From positions 124,001-188,000 of the forward strand of contig NZ_JAIOGQ010000002.1 in assembly GCF_019904135.1 (NCBI RefSeq): a stretch of 64,000 bases of DNA, read 5' to 3'. The notes beneath the pieces are model-generated. The model was not told where the DNA came from. It made no database searches and saw nothing but the letters and a program-made list of their open reading frames with translations. Source of the stretch: Paenibacillus caui (GTDB lineage: Bacteria > Bacillota > Bacilli > Paenibacillales > Paenibacillaceae). Shown here piece after piece: positions 8,517-19,526 of the stretch; positions within the stretch are counted from its first letter, which is position 1; each line of letters starts with the position of its first letter. A program made the translations under genes and the position numbers.

Positions 8517-10763
8517 CTATTCCTTCCTCACTATGCCCAGTCGCCCGCTATCCGGCTCGGCCAGAACGATTCTCGCTTTGTAATCGCCGGAGTCGTCCTT
8601 GAACGACAGAAGCTGGGTCTCCCCTTTTTGCAGCAATGAGGCGAGCATGGGGCGAGATATTTTTTTACCGGCAAATTCCTTCCAGATCACAAAACCGCAG
8701 CCCTGTCGAAAATGGGTGCAGCCGTAACCTTTCCGCCCTTCGATCAGCTGGCCGCCGCAGCCCTCGCGCGGGCATGTCCCGAGAATTTCCCGTTCTCCGC
8801 TTGCCAATTTTGAAGATGTGCTGCCTCCGGAAGGTCCGTTCCCTTCGGAACGGGTTCCCCGCTTTCCAGCGGAACTACGCTCTCCGCCGGAGCGGGTTCG
8901 GGAGGATTGCTTCGCTTTGCCTTCAAACAGCGAGGCATCGGCTTTCTTCTGCGAGCGCACCTTCTCGACAATCGAGATTGTAAATTTTCTTACGTTCTCC
9001 ATAAACTTTTCCGCAGCCGCTTCCCCTTTGGAGATTTGATGCAGCCTGCGTTCCCACTGCCCCGTCATTTCAGGCGAGGTCAGCAGCTCTACGCCGGCAT
9101 GCCGGATCAACTCCACCGCCGTCCGCCCTTTTTGGGTCACGGTGATTCTTTTACCCTGCATCGTGATGTAGCCGACCTTCTTGAGACGTTCAATCGTAGC
9201 CGCCCTGGTCGCCGGCGTTCCAAGCCCGGCATCCTTCATGGCTTCCCTGAGCTCATCATTCTCAAGCTGTTTGCCGGCGCTCTCCATCGCTTTGAGCAGG
9301 GTGCCTTCCGTGAACGCTTTTGGCGGTTTGGTCGCCTTCTCTTTCACTTCAGCCTCCCTGCACTGAACCATACGATCCGGATCGACCGCGAAAGGCTCGC
9401 TGACAAGCTCTTCCTCTTCCTCGTCTTCTTTTTTCTTGCCTTTTCCGTTTTTGGTGCCTGATTCTTCGCCCTGGCAAACCTTCCAACCGGGAGAAAGCAA
9501 TTCCTTGACATTAGTTTTGAAGGTTTCCCCTTCCACTTCTGTGAGAACGGTATGCTGTTTATACTCCGCAGGCGGATAGAAGTGGGACAGGAACCGCCTG
9601 ATCACCAGATCGTAAATTTGCTGCTCGTCTTTGCTGAGCGCAGCAGAGCGCTTGAGCGTCGGCAAAATGGCATGGTGATCCTCGACCCGTTCCGGATTGC
9701 AAACCGCTTTGTTGTTTTTGTGAACCCGGCCTGCTTCGGCTCCGTCCGCCAAATCCTTGTAAGGCGTTGATTTAAGCATGTGCAATGCCTTATGCATGCC
9801 GTCGATATTTTGCTCCGTCACATAGTTTGAACTTGTGCGCGGATACGTAATCACCTTGTGCCGCTCATACAATGCCTGGGCGATATCGAGCGTCTTTTTG
9901 GCCGAATAGCCGAATTTCGCATTGGCTTCGCGCTGCAGCAGCGTTAAATCGTACAATCTGAACGGATATTCTTTCGTATCCTTAATATCATACTGGGTGA
10001 TGCGTCCGGGTTTATTTCTCACCTTATCCGCGATGGCTGCCGCTTTATCCGCTTCCGTCAATCCTTCGCCCTGCCAGGTGCCGCTGTAAGAACGGTCCTC
10101 ACTAGCAAACAGCGCCTTGATTTCGTAAAAAGTCTGGGAATCGAACGCTTCGATTTCCTTCTGACGGTCATAAATGAGCGCCAGTACGGGGGTCTGGACT
10201 CTGCCCACCGAAAGCAGCTCCCGGTGCTTCGTTGTAAAAGCGCGGGAAGCGTTCATCCCGACCAGCCAGTCGGCTTCGCTCCTGGCCCTTGCCGCAAGCG
10301 TCAAGTTGTCGAATTCGGCGCTGTCGTGTAAGTAGCTGAAGCCTCTGGCAATGCTCTCCGAGGTCAGATCGGAAATCCATAACCGCTGCACGGGCTGTTT
10401 GAGCTTCAGCTGCTGCTGAATGAGCGCAAATATGTACTGTCCCTCTCTCCCGGCATCGCAGGCATTGACGATCCGTTCGCATCGTCTCGCGAGTTCCCCG
10501 ATCGTCTTAAGCTGATCTTTCGTCTTCGGGTTCGGTACAATCCGAAACTGCTCGGGCAGAATCGGCAAATCCGCAAAATTCCATTTCTTGTACTTGGGAT
10601 CATAGGCATCCGGCTCGGCAAGCTCCAGAAGATGCCCAATTGCCCACGTAATAATATATTGGTCGCCCTCGAGATAGACCCGGTTGTTCTTGGCCCGCGG
10701 TTCAATCACTTTGCCAATAGTCCGTCCCATGTCCGGCTTCTCTGCGATCACAAGTGTCTTCAA
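8517..10763 (-). CDS. topB: DNA topoisomerase III
   Basis: 748 aa, TTG start behind a GGGG-type ribosome site. Type IA topoisomerase that relaxes negative supercoils and decatenates DNA. The Toprim domain begins MKTLVIAEKPDMG and carries CDAGREGQ. The active-site tyrosine is Y307 in KVITYPRTSSNYVT. A charged insert (GKGKKKEDEEEEELV, about 440-455) and a Ser/Gly/Arg-rich linker (about 615-660) precede a C-terminal zinc-finger-like segment CPREGCGGQL ... GCTHFRQGCGF that binds DNA in this family. It is somewhat longer than the B. subtilis protein. It is transcribed alone, with a structured leader. Confidence 0.96.
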   Translation of the reverse strand: MKTLVIAEKPDMGRTIGKVIEPRAKNNRVYLEGDQYIITWAIGHLLELAEPDAYDPKYKKWNFADLPILPEQFRIVPNPKTKDQLKTIGELARRCERIVNACDAGREGQYIFALIQQQLKLKQPVQRLWISDLTSESIARGFSYLHDSAEFDNLTLAARARSEADWLVGMNASRAFTTKHRELLSVGRVQTPVLALIYDRQKEIEAFDSQTFYEIKALFASEDRSYSGTWQGEGLTEADKAAAIADKVRNKPGRITQYDIKDTKEYPFRLYDLTLLQREANAKFGYSAKKTLDIAQALYERHKVITYPRTSSNYVTEQNIDGMHKALHMLKSTPYKDLADGAEAGRVHKNNKAVCNPERVEDHHAILPTLKRSAALSKDEQQIYDLVIRRFLSHFYPPAEYKQHTVLTEVEGETFKTNVKELLSPGWKVCQGEESGTKNGKGKKKEDEEEEELVSEPFAVDPDRMVQCREAEVKEKATKPPKAFTEGTLLKAMESAGKQLENDELREAMKDAGLGTPATRAATIERLKKVGYITMQGKRITVTQKGRTAVELIRHAGVELLTSPEMTGQWERRLHQISKGEAAAEKFMENVRKFTISIVEKVRSQKKADASLFEGKAKQSSRTRSGGERSSAGKRGTRSEGNGPSGGSTSSKLASGEREILGTCPREGCGGQLIEGRKGYGCTHFRQGCGFVIWKEFAGKKISRPMLASLLQKGETQLLSFKDDSGDYKARIVLAEPDSGRLGIVRKE

Positions 10764-10791
10764 ACCCCATTCCCCTCTCTTGCTTCACACA

Positions 10792-10834
10792 GAAAGGACC
10801 TCCGCTTGCCCTGGTGACCCGCGGAAGTCCTTTC
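10792..10834 (-). promoter_or_regulatory. Stem-loop in the topB 5' leader
   Basis: A 14-bp stem (10792-10805 with 10821-10834), continuous only in minus-strand RNA, where the single non-Watson-Crick position is a U-G pair; on the plus strand it is a C-A mismatch. It ends about 28 nt before the topB start and has no U-tract, so it is a leader structure rather than a terminator. Confidence 0.6.
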
Positions 10835-10850
10835 CCTAACCATTGACTCT

Positions 10851-10859
10851 ATTATACCA
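10851..10859 (-). promoter_or_regulatory. Extended -10 promoter of topB
   Basis: The minus strand reads TGGTATAAT, a consensus -10 with the TGn extension; no good -35 is seen. Transcription would begin near 10844, about 80 nt upstream of topB and just before the leader stem-loop. Confidence 0.6.
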
Positions 10860-11012
10860 TAATTTTGATTAAACTGCTTTTGCCGCAGCTTGTCCATAGT
10901 CACAGGTAATGAGTGTCGCTATAGGCCCAAGCGGGATGGAAAGCAAAAAACAGTTTAAACGGCTGCGTTTTGGTGCCTCCGCCAAGCCCGCATTGATCAA
11001 TGCTAATATAAT
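10860..11012. other. Intergenic region between topB promoter and gltD terminator
   Basis: Beyond the upstream part of the topB promoter I see no open frame, repeat or structured element here. Confidence 0.5.
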
Positions 11013-11053
11013 GAAAAAAAGCCTGCACCCCCAATAGGAAGAGGTACAGGCTT
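11013..11053 (-). terminator. Terminator of gltD
   Basis: On the minus strand AAGCCTGTACC pairs with GGTGCAGGCTT (one U-G pair) and is followed by seven Ts, 29 nt after the gltD stop. Confidence 0.85.
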
Positions 11054-11081
11054 GCTTGCAAAATGATTTCGTTTAACACAC

Positions 11082-12569
11082 TTAAACGAGAACCGTAGCG
11101 CCCATCAAATATTTATCGACTTCGCGTGCCGCTTCGCGTCCTTCGTTAATCGCCCAGACAACAAGGCTCTGTCCGCGGCGCATATCTCCTGCCGTAAACA
11201 CCTTGTCTACGCTCGTCTTGAACTTGCCATATCCGGCTTTGACATTGGATCTGCGGTCCGTTTCAAGCCCCAGCTCGTTCACGATCGTGTGCTCAGGACC
11301 GTCAAAACCGATAGCGATCAGCGCCAGCTGCGCCGGGAAGACCTTCTCCGTACCCGGGATCGGCTTATAAATCTTGCGGCCCGTTTCATCCACAATACGT
11401 TCAATTTGAACCGTGTGCAGTTCTTTCAGGTTGCCGTTCTCATCGCCGACAAATTTCGTCGTCATGATGGAAAATTCACGCGGATCCTTGCCGAATACCG
11501 CTTTAGCTTCCTGATGCGCGTAATCCAGCGTATATACGTTCGGGAACTGCGGCCAAGGGTTACTGATCGGATCGCGCTCCAGCGGCGCCTTGGTATGCGT
11601 GCCGAACTGGGTAACGCTGCGGCAGCCGTGACGCAAAGCCGTGGCTACGCAGTCAGAGCCTGTGTCGCCGCCGCCGATGACAATAACGTCCTTGTCCTTG
11701 GCCGACAGGTATTCACCATTCTCCAGATTGCTGTCCAGATAGCTCTTGATGGTTCCGTTCAGATAAGGCATGGCGTATTCAACGCCGCTGAGTTCACTGC
11801 CTTCGATGTTGAATTCGCGCGGCTTTGTAGCCCCGCCGCACAATACAACCGCATCAAATTCGTCTACCAGCTGCCGGGCCGGAATATCTTTGCCGATCTC
11901 GGTATTGGTTACAAAAGTAATGCCCTCCGCTTCAAGCAGTTTGACACGGCGCTCTACAATCTTTTTATCCAGCTTCATGTTCGGAATACCGTAAGTGAGC
12001 AATCCTCCTACACGGTCCGCACGTTCGTATACGGTCACAAGATGGCCCGCTTTGTTCAGCTGCGCCGCACAGGCAAGTCCTGCCGGACCGGAGCCGACAA
12101 CCGCTACTCTACGGCCGGTCCGCGAAGCCGGAGGTTCAGGAACGACCCAGCCTTCTTCAAAGCCCTTCTCGATAATGGCTTCTTCAATGGTCTTGATCGT
12201 TACAGGCTGTCCAATCAAGCCTACGGTACAAGAACCCTCACACGGAGCAGGACAAATACGGCCCGTAAACTCCGGAAAGTTGTTGGTCTTGTGCAGACGG
12301 TCAAGCGCCTCTTTCCACAATCCCCGATAAACCAGGTTGTTCCATTCCGGAATCAGGTTATGCACCGGGCAACCCGAGGTTCCGCCCGTCATATCAATAC
12401 CAGTATGACAATACGGCGTGCCGCAATCCATACAACGGGCTCCCTGCGAGCGCAGTTCTTCTTCCGACATATGCTTATGAAACTCTTCCCAATCCTTGAC
12501 CCGCTCTCCCGGATCCCGATCTGCCGGAAGCTGGCGTTTAATTTCCATAAAACCCGTAGGTGTAGACAT
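11082..12569 (-). CDS. gltD: Glutamate synthase small subunit (NADPH, FeS/FAD)
   Basis: 495 aa. Feeds electrons from NADPH through FAD and 4Fe-4S clusters to the large subunit, which makes two glutamates from glutamine and 2-oxoglutarate. N-terminal cysteine groups [13 protein letters not shown] and CPAPCEGSC ligate the clusters. [17 protein letters not shown] is the FAD Rossmann motif and [19 protein letters not shown] the NADPH one; CTAGD-type ending reads [19 protein letters not shown] choose the ATG at 12569, 7 nt behind GGGGG; the ATG at 12575 lies against it. The large subunit gltA is not in the window, so the gene is probably separate or its partner lies elsewhere. Confidence 0.95.
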   Translation of the reverse strand: MSTPTGFMEIKRQLPADRDPGERVKDWEEFHKHMSEEELRSQGARCMDCGTPYCHTGIDMTGGTSGCPVHNLIPEWNNLVYRGLWKEALDRLHKTNNFPEFTGRICPAPCEGSCTVGLIGQPVTIKTIEEAIIEKGFEEGWVVPEPPASRTGRRVAVVGSGPAGLACAAQLNKAGHLVTVYERADRVGGLLTYGIPNMKLDKKIVERRVKLLEAEGITFVTNTEIGKDIPARQLVDEFDAVVLCGGATKPREFNIEGSELSGVEYAMPYLNGTIKSYLDSNLENGEYLSAKDKDVIVIGGGDTGSDCVATALRHGCRSVTQFGTHTKAPLERDPISNPWPQFPNVYTLDYAHQEAKAVFGKDPREFSIMTTKFVGDENGNLKELHTVQIERIVDETGRKIYKPIPGTEKVFPAQLALIAIGFDGPEHTIVNELGLETDRRSNVKAGYGKFKTSVDKVFTAGDMRRGQSLVVWAINEGREAAREVDKYLMGATVLV

Positions 12570-12690
12570 AACCATTCCCCCAGTTCTGCTTACTTGTCCT
12601 CTCACGCGTATGTTTCAAATAGTGTAACACCGCCTGTGAGACCAAATTAATGGATTTTTCCAATAAATATTTGCACTATACTACATATTA

Positions 12691-13176
12691 CTATGAACGA
12701 ACATAGGTTAGAAAGCGGTAATTATATGGATTTTTCTCATCCCGGATGCCTTGCCGCTCCTCCACAAGCTTAAAATCGCCCAAATCCAAATCGGTTAAAC
12801 GGACATCTCCTTCAATGAATTCATCGATCACGGTAACGAGCAAGCGATCCGCCAAAGGCAGGAAATACGCGAAAATTTCAGCTCCGCCAATGACCATCAG
12901 CTCTTCATGCCCGCCTAATTTCACGGCGTCTTCGAAGGAATTCAGTACTTTTGCGCCTTCCGCCTTGAACGCTTTATCGCGGGTAAGCACAACATTTATA
13001 CGATTTGGCAGTGGTTTCGAGCCCATGGACTCCCACGTTTTGCGTCCCATCAAAACGGTTTTCCCCGTCGTTTGCGCCTTGAAAAAGGCCATATCGGCAG
13101 GCAGCCGCCAGGGCAGCCGGTTGTCGCGTCCAATCACACCGCCTTCAGCCATTGCCCAGATTAAAGTAATGCTCAA
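12691..13176 (-). CDS. dfrA: Dihydrofolate reductase
   Basis: 161 aa. Reduces dihydrofolate to tetrahydrofolate with NADPH. Signature residues: IWAMAEGGVIGRDNRLPW, the substrate-binding aspartate near 28 in RLPADMAFFK, TVLMGRKTWESM, and VIGGAEIFAYFLPLADRL. I favour a TTG start at 13176, 9 nt behind AGGAGG; an ATG at 13185 directly abuts that ribosome site and would add three residues. The gene follows thyA by 29 nt. The pairing is functional, because ThyA produces the dihydrofolate that this enzyme recycles. Confidence 0.96.
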   Translation of the reverse strand: MSITLIWAMAEGGVIGRDNRLPWRLPADMAFFKAQTTGKTVLMGRKTWESMGSKPLPNRINVVLTRDKAFKAEGAKVLNSFEDAVKLGGHEELMVIGGAEIFAYFLPLADRLLVTVIDEFIEGDVRLTDLDLGDFKLVEERQGIRDEKNPYNYRFLTYVRS

Positions 13177-13205
13177 CGATTCCATCCTCCTATGCGAATG
13201 CTCGA

Positions 13206-14000
13206 TTAAATGGCAACAGGTGCTTTGATTCCGGGATGGTGCTTATAATTCACAAACTCGAAATCCTCGAACTTGTAGTCAAAAATCGATGCCGGTTTCC
13301 GTTTGATGACAAGCGTTGGCAGGTCGAACGGCTCACGTTCAAGCTGCGTTCTCACCTGCTCAAGGTGGTTGGAATAGATGTGCACGTCGCCTCCGGACCA
13401 GATAAAATCGCCGACCTCCAAATCACATTGCTGGGCAACCATATGCGCAAGTAAAGCATAGCTCGCAATATTAAAAGGCAAACCGAGGAAACTATCGACC
13501 GAGCGCATCGTTAACATACAGGACAGCTTCCCGTCTGCTACGTAGAACTGAAACACGAAATGGCAGGGAGGGAGCTTCATTTGATCCACCTCGGCCACAT
13601 TCCAAGCGCTGACCAAATGCCGCCTGGAATCGGGATTATTCCGGATCGATTCGATGACATTTGAAATTTGATCAATCTTTCTTCCGTCCGGCGCTTCCCA
13701 TGAGCGCCATTGCGAACCGTAAACCGGTCCCAGATCCCCGTTCTCATCCGCCCATTCATCCCAAATGGAAACTCCGTTCTCTTTCAAATAAGATATGTTG
13801 GTATCACCTTTCAGGAACCACAGCAATTCATGAACAACCGACTTCAAATGAATTCGCTTGGTGGTTACAAGAGGGAAGCCCTTGCTCAAATCAAAGCGCA
13901 GCTGCCGGCCAAACACTGAAATCGTTCCCGTTCCGGTGCGGTCTCCTTTCGCGGTCCCATGATCCAGTATATCTTGCAGTAAATCCAGATAAGCTTTCAT
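13206..14000 (-). CDS. thyA: Thymidylate synthase (ThyA type)
   Basis: 264 aa, the same length as the E. coli enzyme, when started at the ATG at 14000. Methylates dUMP to dTMP using methylene-tetrahydrofolate. Active-site Cys146 in [25 protein letters not shown] near the N-terminus, [26 protein letters not shown] and the C-terminal KAPVAI are all in place. The start is not well marked: GAGGTG lies 14 nt upstream, and in-frame starts extend 15 codons further without a ribosome site. First gene of a thyA-dfrA operon with its own extended -10 promoter. Confidence 0.97.
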   Translation of the reverse strand: MKAYLDLLQDILDHGTAKGDRTGTGTISVFGRQLRFDLSKGFPLVTTKRIHLKSVVHELLWFLKGDTNISYLKENGVSIWDEWADENGDLGPVYGSQWRSWEAPDGRKIDQISNVIESIRNNPDSRRHLVSAWNVAEVDQMKLPPCHFVFQFYVADGKLSCMLTMRSVDSFLGLPFNIASYALLAHMVAQQCDLEVGDFIWSGGDVHIYSNHLEQVRTQLEREPFDLPTLVIKRKPASIFDYKFEDFEFVNYKHHPGIKAPVAI

Positions 14001-14068
14001 TGCTTGTGATTGCACCTCATCCATGCAGCTCATGGCTAAATCCATAGAATGCTGTATATTTAACGTCT

Positions 14069-14077
14069 ATTATATCA
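14069..14077 (-). promoter_or_regulatory. Extended -10 promoter of thyA-dfrA
   Basis: The minus strand reads TGATATAAT (TGn plus consensus -10), about 70 nt upstream of thyA and downstream of the lpdA terminator. No clear -35. Confidence 0.6.
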
Positions 14078-14117
14078 TCTTACGTCAGGTTTAGGGATTG
14101 AAATCCTTTATCGCCCC

Positions 14118-14155
14118 TAAAAAAAGGAGTGAGAACACCAGCGTTCTCACTCCTT
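14118..14155 (-). terminator. Terminator of the pdh operon
   Basis: A 13-bp perfect stem (14124-14136 with 14143-14155) with a 6-nt loop, followed on the minus strand by a run of Ts; it lies 62 nt after the lpdA stop. Confidence 0.9.
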
Positions 14156-14217
14156 CTTGTATAAATGCTCATAAATGCCTTAAGCGGAAGAAAAAAGCTT
14201 TACCGCCCTTGACGGGA

Positions 14218-15633
14218 TTAGCGGGACAATACGTGGATCGGATGGCCTTCGACCAGCTCAGCTGTTTCCATCACAATCTCGCCCAGCGTTGGATGAGCGT
14301 GGATTGTCAAGGAAATGTCATCCAGCGTTGCACCCATCTCAACGGCAAGACCAAGCTCAGCGATCAGGTTGGAAGCTTCGATACCCACTACTTGGGCGCC
14401 GATTACCACGTCGTTGTCAGCGTTAGCTACCAATTTGATAAAGCCGTCAGGCTGATTCAGGGACAAAGCGCGTCCGTTGCCTGCAAACGGGAATTTGCCG
14501 GCTTTTACTTTGATGCCCTTGTCTTTGGCTTCTTTTTCCGTATAGCCTACGCTGGCGCATTCCGGATCCGTGAAGCAGACTGCAGGAATCGCTTTGTAAT
14601 CAACCACGGAAGGAAGTCCCGAAATCGCTTCGGCAGCCACTTTGCCCTCGTATGAAGCTTTGTGAGCAAGAGCAGGACCGGCAACAACGTCACCGATGGC
14701 AAAGATATTCGGGTTCGTTGTGCGGCCTTGATGATCAACCTTGATCAGACCGCGTTCGCCCACTTCAACGCCTGCAAGTTCAAGGCCCAAATCTCCATCC
14801 GTGTTTGGACGGCGGCCAACGGTAACAAGCAGGTAATCCGCCTTAATTTCTTTTGCTTCACCGTTAACGGAGTACTTCACTGTAACTTCCTTGTCGTTCT
14901 GCTCAGCGCTTTCCGCCTTGGCATTGGTAATGATCTCGATGTTGGTTTTAGCCATGTTCTTCGCAACGAGGCGAGTCATATCTTTGTCAAAACCAGGCAG
15001 GATGCTGTCCATGCCCTCGATGATCGTTACTTTTGTGCCGAATTTGGAGTACATTTGGCCAAGCTCGGCGCCGATGTAACCGCCGCCGATCAGCACAAGA
15101 CTCTTAGGAATTTCAGGCAGCTCCAGCGCCTCGGTCGAGGACAGAATGCGTCCGCCGAACGGGAAAGGCTTCAGCTCGATCGGACGGGAGCCCGTGGCGA
15201 TAATGCAATGCTTAAAACGATAACGAGGAGACTCGTGATCGTTGAAGCAGCGCGCTTCATTTTCATTGATGAACATGCACTCGCCGTTGAATATTTCAAC
15301 TTTGTTGCCTTTCAGCAGGCCGGCAACACCGCCGGTCAGCTTCTTGACAACACTGTTCTTGAACTCTTGTGTTTTGCTGAAATCGACTTTCACGTTTTCA
15401 GCCGTTACGCCAAACGCGCTGCCATGCTGTGCGGACTCATATTGATGAGCGGCCGAGATCAACGCTTTGGAAGGAATACAGCCGCGGTTCAAACATACGC
15501 CGCCGACTTCGGATTTATCGACAATCAGTACCTTTTGTCCCAGCTGAGCGGCGCGAATAGCCGCTACATAACCGCCGGGACCTGCACCGATGACTAATGT
15601 ATCAATATCAAGAGAAGCGTCTCCTACTACCAT
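14218..15633 (-). CDS. pdhD: Dihydrolipoyl dehydrogenase (E3 of pyruvate dehydrogenase)
   Basis: 471 aa. Reoxidises dihydrolipoyl groups of the E2 core and passes electrons to NAD. FAD motif LVIGAGPGGYVAAIRAA, redox-active disulfide GGVCLNRGCIPSKAL, NAD motif LVLIGGGYIGAELGQ, second FAD motif IFAIGDVV and the C-terminal catalytic HAHPTLGE are intact. The start is the ATG at 15633, 7 nt behind GGAGGTG. Only 4 nt separate it from the E2 stop, so translation is likely coupled. Last gene of pdhABCD, followed by a strong terminator. Confidence 0.97.
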   Translation of the reverse strand: MVVGDASLDIDTLVIGAGPGGYVAAIRAAQLGQKVLIVDKSEVGGVCLNRGCIPSKALISAAHQYESAQHGSAFGVTAENVKVDFSKTQEFKNSVVKKLTGGVAGLLKGNKVEIFNGECMFINENEARCFNDHESPRYRFKHCIIATGSRPIELKPFPFGGRILSSTEALELPEIPKSLVLIGGGYIGAELGQMYSKFGTKVTIIEGMDSILPGFDKDMTRLVAKNMAKTNIEIITNAKAESAEQNDKEVTVKYSVNGEAKEIKADYLLVTVGRRPNTDGDLGLELAGVEVGERGLIKVDHQGRTTNPNIFAIGDVVAGPALAHKASYEGKVAAEAISGLPSVVDYKAIPAVCFTDPECASVGYTEKEAKDKGIKVKAGKFPFAGNGRALSLNQPDGFIKLVANADNDVVIGAQVVGIEASNLIAELGLAVEMGATLDDISLTIHAHPTLGEIVMETAELVEGHPIHVLSR

Positions 15634-15637
15634 TACA

Positions 15638-17257
15638 TTACACCTCCATAACAAGCAGCTCAGGATTTGCGAGCAGCTGTTTAATGTAGTTCATGAAGTT
15701 TTGAGCCGTTGCGCCGTCAATCAGACGATGGTCGAAGCTCAAGGACAAAGCCATCACAGGAGCGGCAACGACTTCACCGTTTTTGATAACCGGTTTTTCG
15801 GAAATGCGTCCGGTACCCAGAATGGCAACTTCCGGATAATTGATGATTGGAGTAAAGAACATACCTCCGGCAGAACCGATGTTGGTAATGGAGATTGTGC
15901 TGCCCTTCATCTCGTTCGGAGACAGCTTGCCGTCACGGCCGCGTGCGGCCAGGTCGCGAATGGCGTCAGCAATCATCCAGATGCTCTTGCGGTCTGCATC
16001 CTTGATAACCGGAACGATCAAACCGTTGTCTGTATCGGTGGCGATACCGATGTTGTAGTATTTTTTATAAACAATTTCGTTGTTCACTTCGTCGATCGAT
16101 GCGTTCAGGGCCGGGAATTGACGTGAAGCAGCCACCAGAGCTTTAACGATAAATGGAAGATAAGTAACCTTGATGCCTTTCTTCTCGGCGACAGGTTTCA
16201 TGCGGGTACGGAACGCTACCAGCTCGGTTACGTCAACTTCGTCCATGATCGTAACGTGCGGAGCTGTGTAAGCGGATTTGACCATCGCATTCGAAATCGC
16301 TTTGCGGATGCCTTTGAACGGCACGCGTTCTTCTTCGCCGCCTACTGCTATTGGTTTTGCTTCTGCCGCTGCAGGGGCTGCCGCTTTTGCTTCTGCTTTA
16401 GGTGCTGCAGCAGCCGCAGGCGCTGCAGGTGCTGCGGTGGCGCCGCCTTTCTTGAAGGCTTCAACGTCTTCCTTCGTGATTTTGCCGGCTTTGCCGGATC
16501 CTTTTACAAGCGAGAGGTCGACGCCTTGTTCACGCGCAAATTTCCGAACGCCCGGAGTAGCCAAAATTTCAGCATTTGGCGCACCTGGCACCGCTGCGGC
16601 AGCCGTATTTGCTCCGCCTTTTGCCGCATCAGCTTCCTGACCGGCGGCTTGCTGAGGAGCCGATTCCTGCTCAGGAACGTCGCCTTCCGCGTCGATTACA
16701 GCAACTACATCCCCTACGCGGAATACAGCGCCGTCTTTACCGAACACTTCCAGGACCGTACCGTTCACCGGACATGGAACTTCGACAACCGCTTTATCGT
16801 TTTGAACTTCCATGATGATATCTTCGTCGGTTACTTTGTCGCCCGGCTTGATATGCATTTTGATAATTTCGCCTTCATGCAGACCTTCGCCAAGTTCCGG
16901 GAAGCGGTATTCAAACTTCGATGAAGCGGCTGCAGCAGGTGCAGGTGCAGGCGCTGCAGGAGCGGCATTTTGAGCGCTAGCCGGTTCAGGGGCAGACTCC
17001 TGCTCCGGAAGATCGCCTTCCGCATCGATTACGGCAACAACGTCGCCTACGCGGAACACGGCGCCGTCCTTGCCGAACACCTCTTGAACCACGCCGTTCA
17101 CCGGACATGGAACTTCGACAACCGCCTTGTCGTTTTGAACTTCCATAATAATATCTTCGTCGGTTACTTTATCGCCCGGCTTGATATGCATTTTGATGAT
17201 TTCGCCTTCATGCAGACCTTCCCCCAGCTCGGGGAAGCGGTATTCAAATTTTGCCAC
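15638..17257 (-). CDS. pdhC: Dihydrolipoamide acetyltransferase (E2) with two lipoyl domains
   Basis: 539 aa, about 100 longer than B. subtilis PdhC because of a second lipoyl domain. Order: lipoyl domain 1 (lipoylated K44 in EVQNDKAVVEV), Ala/Pro linker, lipoyl domain 2 (K157), linker, peripheral-subunit-binding domain (ILATPGVRKFAREQGVDLSL), long Ala/Pro linker, catalytic domain ending SFDHRLIDGATA with the active-site histidine. The two lipoyl segments (residues 4-90 and 117-203) differ at only 3 of 87 positions, which points to a recent internal duplication or ongoing gene conversion. Transfers acetyl from E1 to CoA and forms the core of the complex. Confidence 0.97.
   Translation of the reverse strand: MAKFEYRFPELGEGLHEGEIIKMHIKPGDKVTDEDIIMEVQNDKAVVEVPCPVNGVVQEVFGKDGAVFRVGDVVAVIDAEGDLPEQESAPEPASAQNAAPAAPAPAPAAAASSKFEYRFPELGEGLHEGEIIKMHIKPGDKVTDEDIIMEVQNDKAVVEVPCPVNGTVLEVFGKDGAVFRVGDVVAVIDAEGDVPEQESAPQQAAGQEADAAKGGANTAAAAVPGAPNAEILATPGVRKFAREQGVDLSLVKGSGKAGKITKEDVEAFKKGGATAAPAAPAAAAAPKAEAKAAAPAAAEAKPIAVGGEEERVPFKGIRKAISNAMVKSAYTAPHVTIMDEVDVTELVAFRTRMKPVAEKKGIKVTYLPFIVKALVAASRQFPALNASIDEVNNEIVYKKYYNIGIATDTDNGLIVPVIKDADRKSIWMIADAIRDLAARGRDGKLSPNEMKGSTISITNIGSAGGMFFTPIINYPEVAILGTGRISEKPVIKNGEVVAAPVMALSLSFDHRLIDGATAQNFMNYIKQLLANPELLVMEV
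16649..17248 (-). repeat. Intragenic tandem repeat encoding duplicated lipoyl domains
   Basis: Two copies within pdhC, 16988-17248 and 16649-16909, start to start 339 nt. The proteins differ at 3 of 87 residues (V/T, Q/L, L/V). The DNA copies differ mostly at third codon positions, so the protein is kept constant while the DNA drifts. Confidence 0.9.
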
Positions 17258-17286
17258 CTGGAAGACCTCCTCTGGAATGATTTCGA

Positions 17287-18267
17287 TTAAAATTCAATTA
17301 CTTTGTTAACTGCTGCCACAATACGGGCCGGAGTCGGAAGCCATGTGTCTTCGATTTGCGCGAACGGATAAACGGTATCCGGAGGCGTTACGCGAAGAAC
17401 TGGCGCTTCGAGGTGAAGAATGGCTTTTTCATTGATTTGTGCGATGACTTCTGCGGCGATACCGGCAGATTTCTGCGCTTCCTGCACAACAATCGCCCGG
17501 TTTGTCTTCTTGACGGAAGCCACGATTGTGTCAATGTCAAGCGGCACAAGCGTACGCAGGTCGATGACTTCGGCTTTGATGCCTTTTGTTTTTTCAAGTT
17601 CGTCCGCTGCTTTGATCGCCGTATGAACCATAAGTCCGTAAGCGATAATCGTTACATCCGAACCTTCGCGAACCACTTTGGCTTTTCCCAGTTCAACCGT
17701 ATAGTCCCCTTCTGGAACCTCTTCCCGGAAAGCATGATACAAATTGAGGTGTTCCATGAAAAATACAGGGTCGTTATCACGGATCGCGGAAATCATCAAT
17801 CCCTTGGCGTCATATGGATTGGAAGGGATAACCAGTTTGATGCCCGGAGTTTGGGCGATCAAGCCTTCCAGCGCATCGGTATGAAGTTCGGCTGCTTTAA
17901 CGCCGCCGCCAAACGGTGTACGGAACACGATCGGCGCGTTGTAACGTCCGCCGGAACGGTAGCGCAGACGGGCCGCTTGAACCAGCATTTGGTCCAAAGC
18001 TTCGAAAATAAAGCCGACGAACTGAATTTCGGCAACCGGACGGAAACCTTGAATGCCAAGACCTACGGCAAGACCGCCGATAGCGGACTCAGCCAGCGGA
18101 GTATCGAATACTCTCTCTTCACCAAATTGTTTCTGCAGCCCTTCGGTTGCGCGGAACACGCCGCCGACATGGCCCACGTCTTCCCCGAAGACGACAACGT
18201 TCGAGTCGCGTTCCAATTCCACGCGCAGCGCGTCGCGAATCGCTTCTTTCATATTCATTTGTGCCAT
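17287..18267 (-). CDS. pdhB: Pyruvate dehydrogenase E1 component, beta subunit
   Basis: 326 aa, ATG behind AAGGAGGAG. Together with the alpha subunit it decarboxylates pyruvate and acetylates the lipoyl arm. [33 protein letters not shown] and [12 protein letters not shown] are the conserved E1-beta blocks that complete the thiamine-diphosphate site. The C-terminal transketolase domain carries [15 protein letters not shown]. It follows pdhA by 139 nt, in which I see no terminator or promoter, and precedes pdhC by 29 nt. Confidence 0.97.
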   Translation of the reverse strand: MAQMNMKEAIRDALRVELERDSNVVVFGEDVGHVGGVFRATEGLQKQFGEERVFDTPLAESAIGGLAVGLGIQGFRPVAEIQFVGFIFEALDQMLVQAARLRYRSGGRYNAPIVFRTPFGGGVKAAELHTDALEGLIAQTPGIKLVIPSNPYDAKGLMISAIRDNDPVFFMEHLNLYHAFREEVPEGDYTVELGKAKVVREGSDVTIIAYGLMVHTAIKAADELEKTKGIKAEVIDLRTLVPLDIDTIVASVKKTNRAIVVQEAQKSAGIAAEVIAQINEKAILHLEAPVLRVTPPDTVYPFAQIEDTWLPTPARIVAAVNKVIEF

Positions 18268-18406
18268 TGCTATTACTCCTCCTTAACAATTTCCTGTTCA
18301 CTAAATGCCATTTATACGATCATCCCGCTTTAGACCCCGGCAACCTGTCCATTATGTAGAAGGCTGCAAATCAAGTTCCCTCCGCGGGTGTGCAAGCCCA
18401 ATTTTA

Positions 18407-19516
<1,110 letters not shown>

Positions 19517-19526
19517 TTATAGAATT

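Noticed and set aside
11289-12650. A 453-codon open frame on the plus strand
   Set aside because: It lies opposite gltD, which has complete family motifs; the reverse frame is low in structure and has no ribosome site. It is a codon-bias shadow.
12606-12690. GlnR/TnrA box upstream of gltD
   Set aside because: TGTTACACTATTTGAAACA is reminiscent but the second half-site does not fit TNACA at the right spacing.
14662-18333. Several plus-strand frames over 200 codons
   Set aside because: They are antisense to pdhBCD; their repeats simply mirror the duplicated lipoyl domains.
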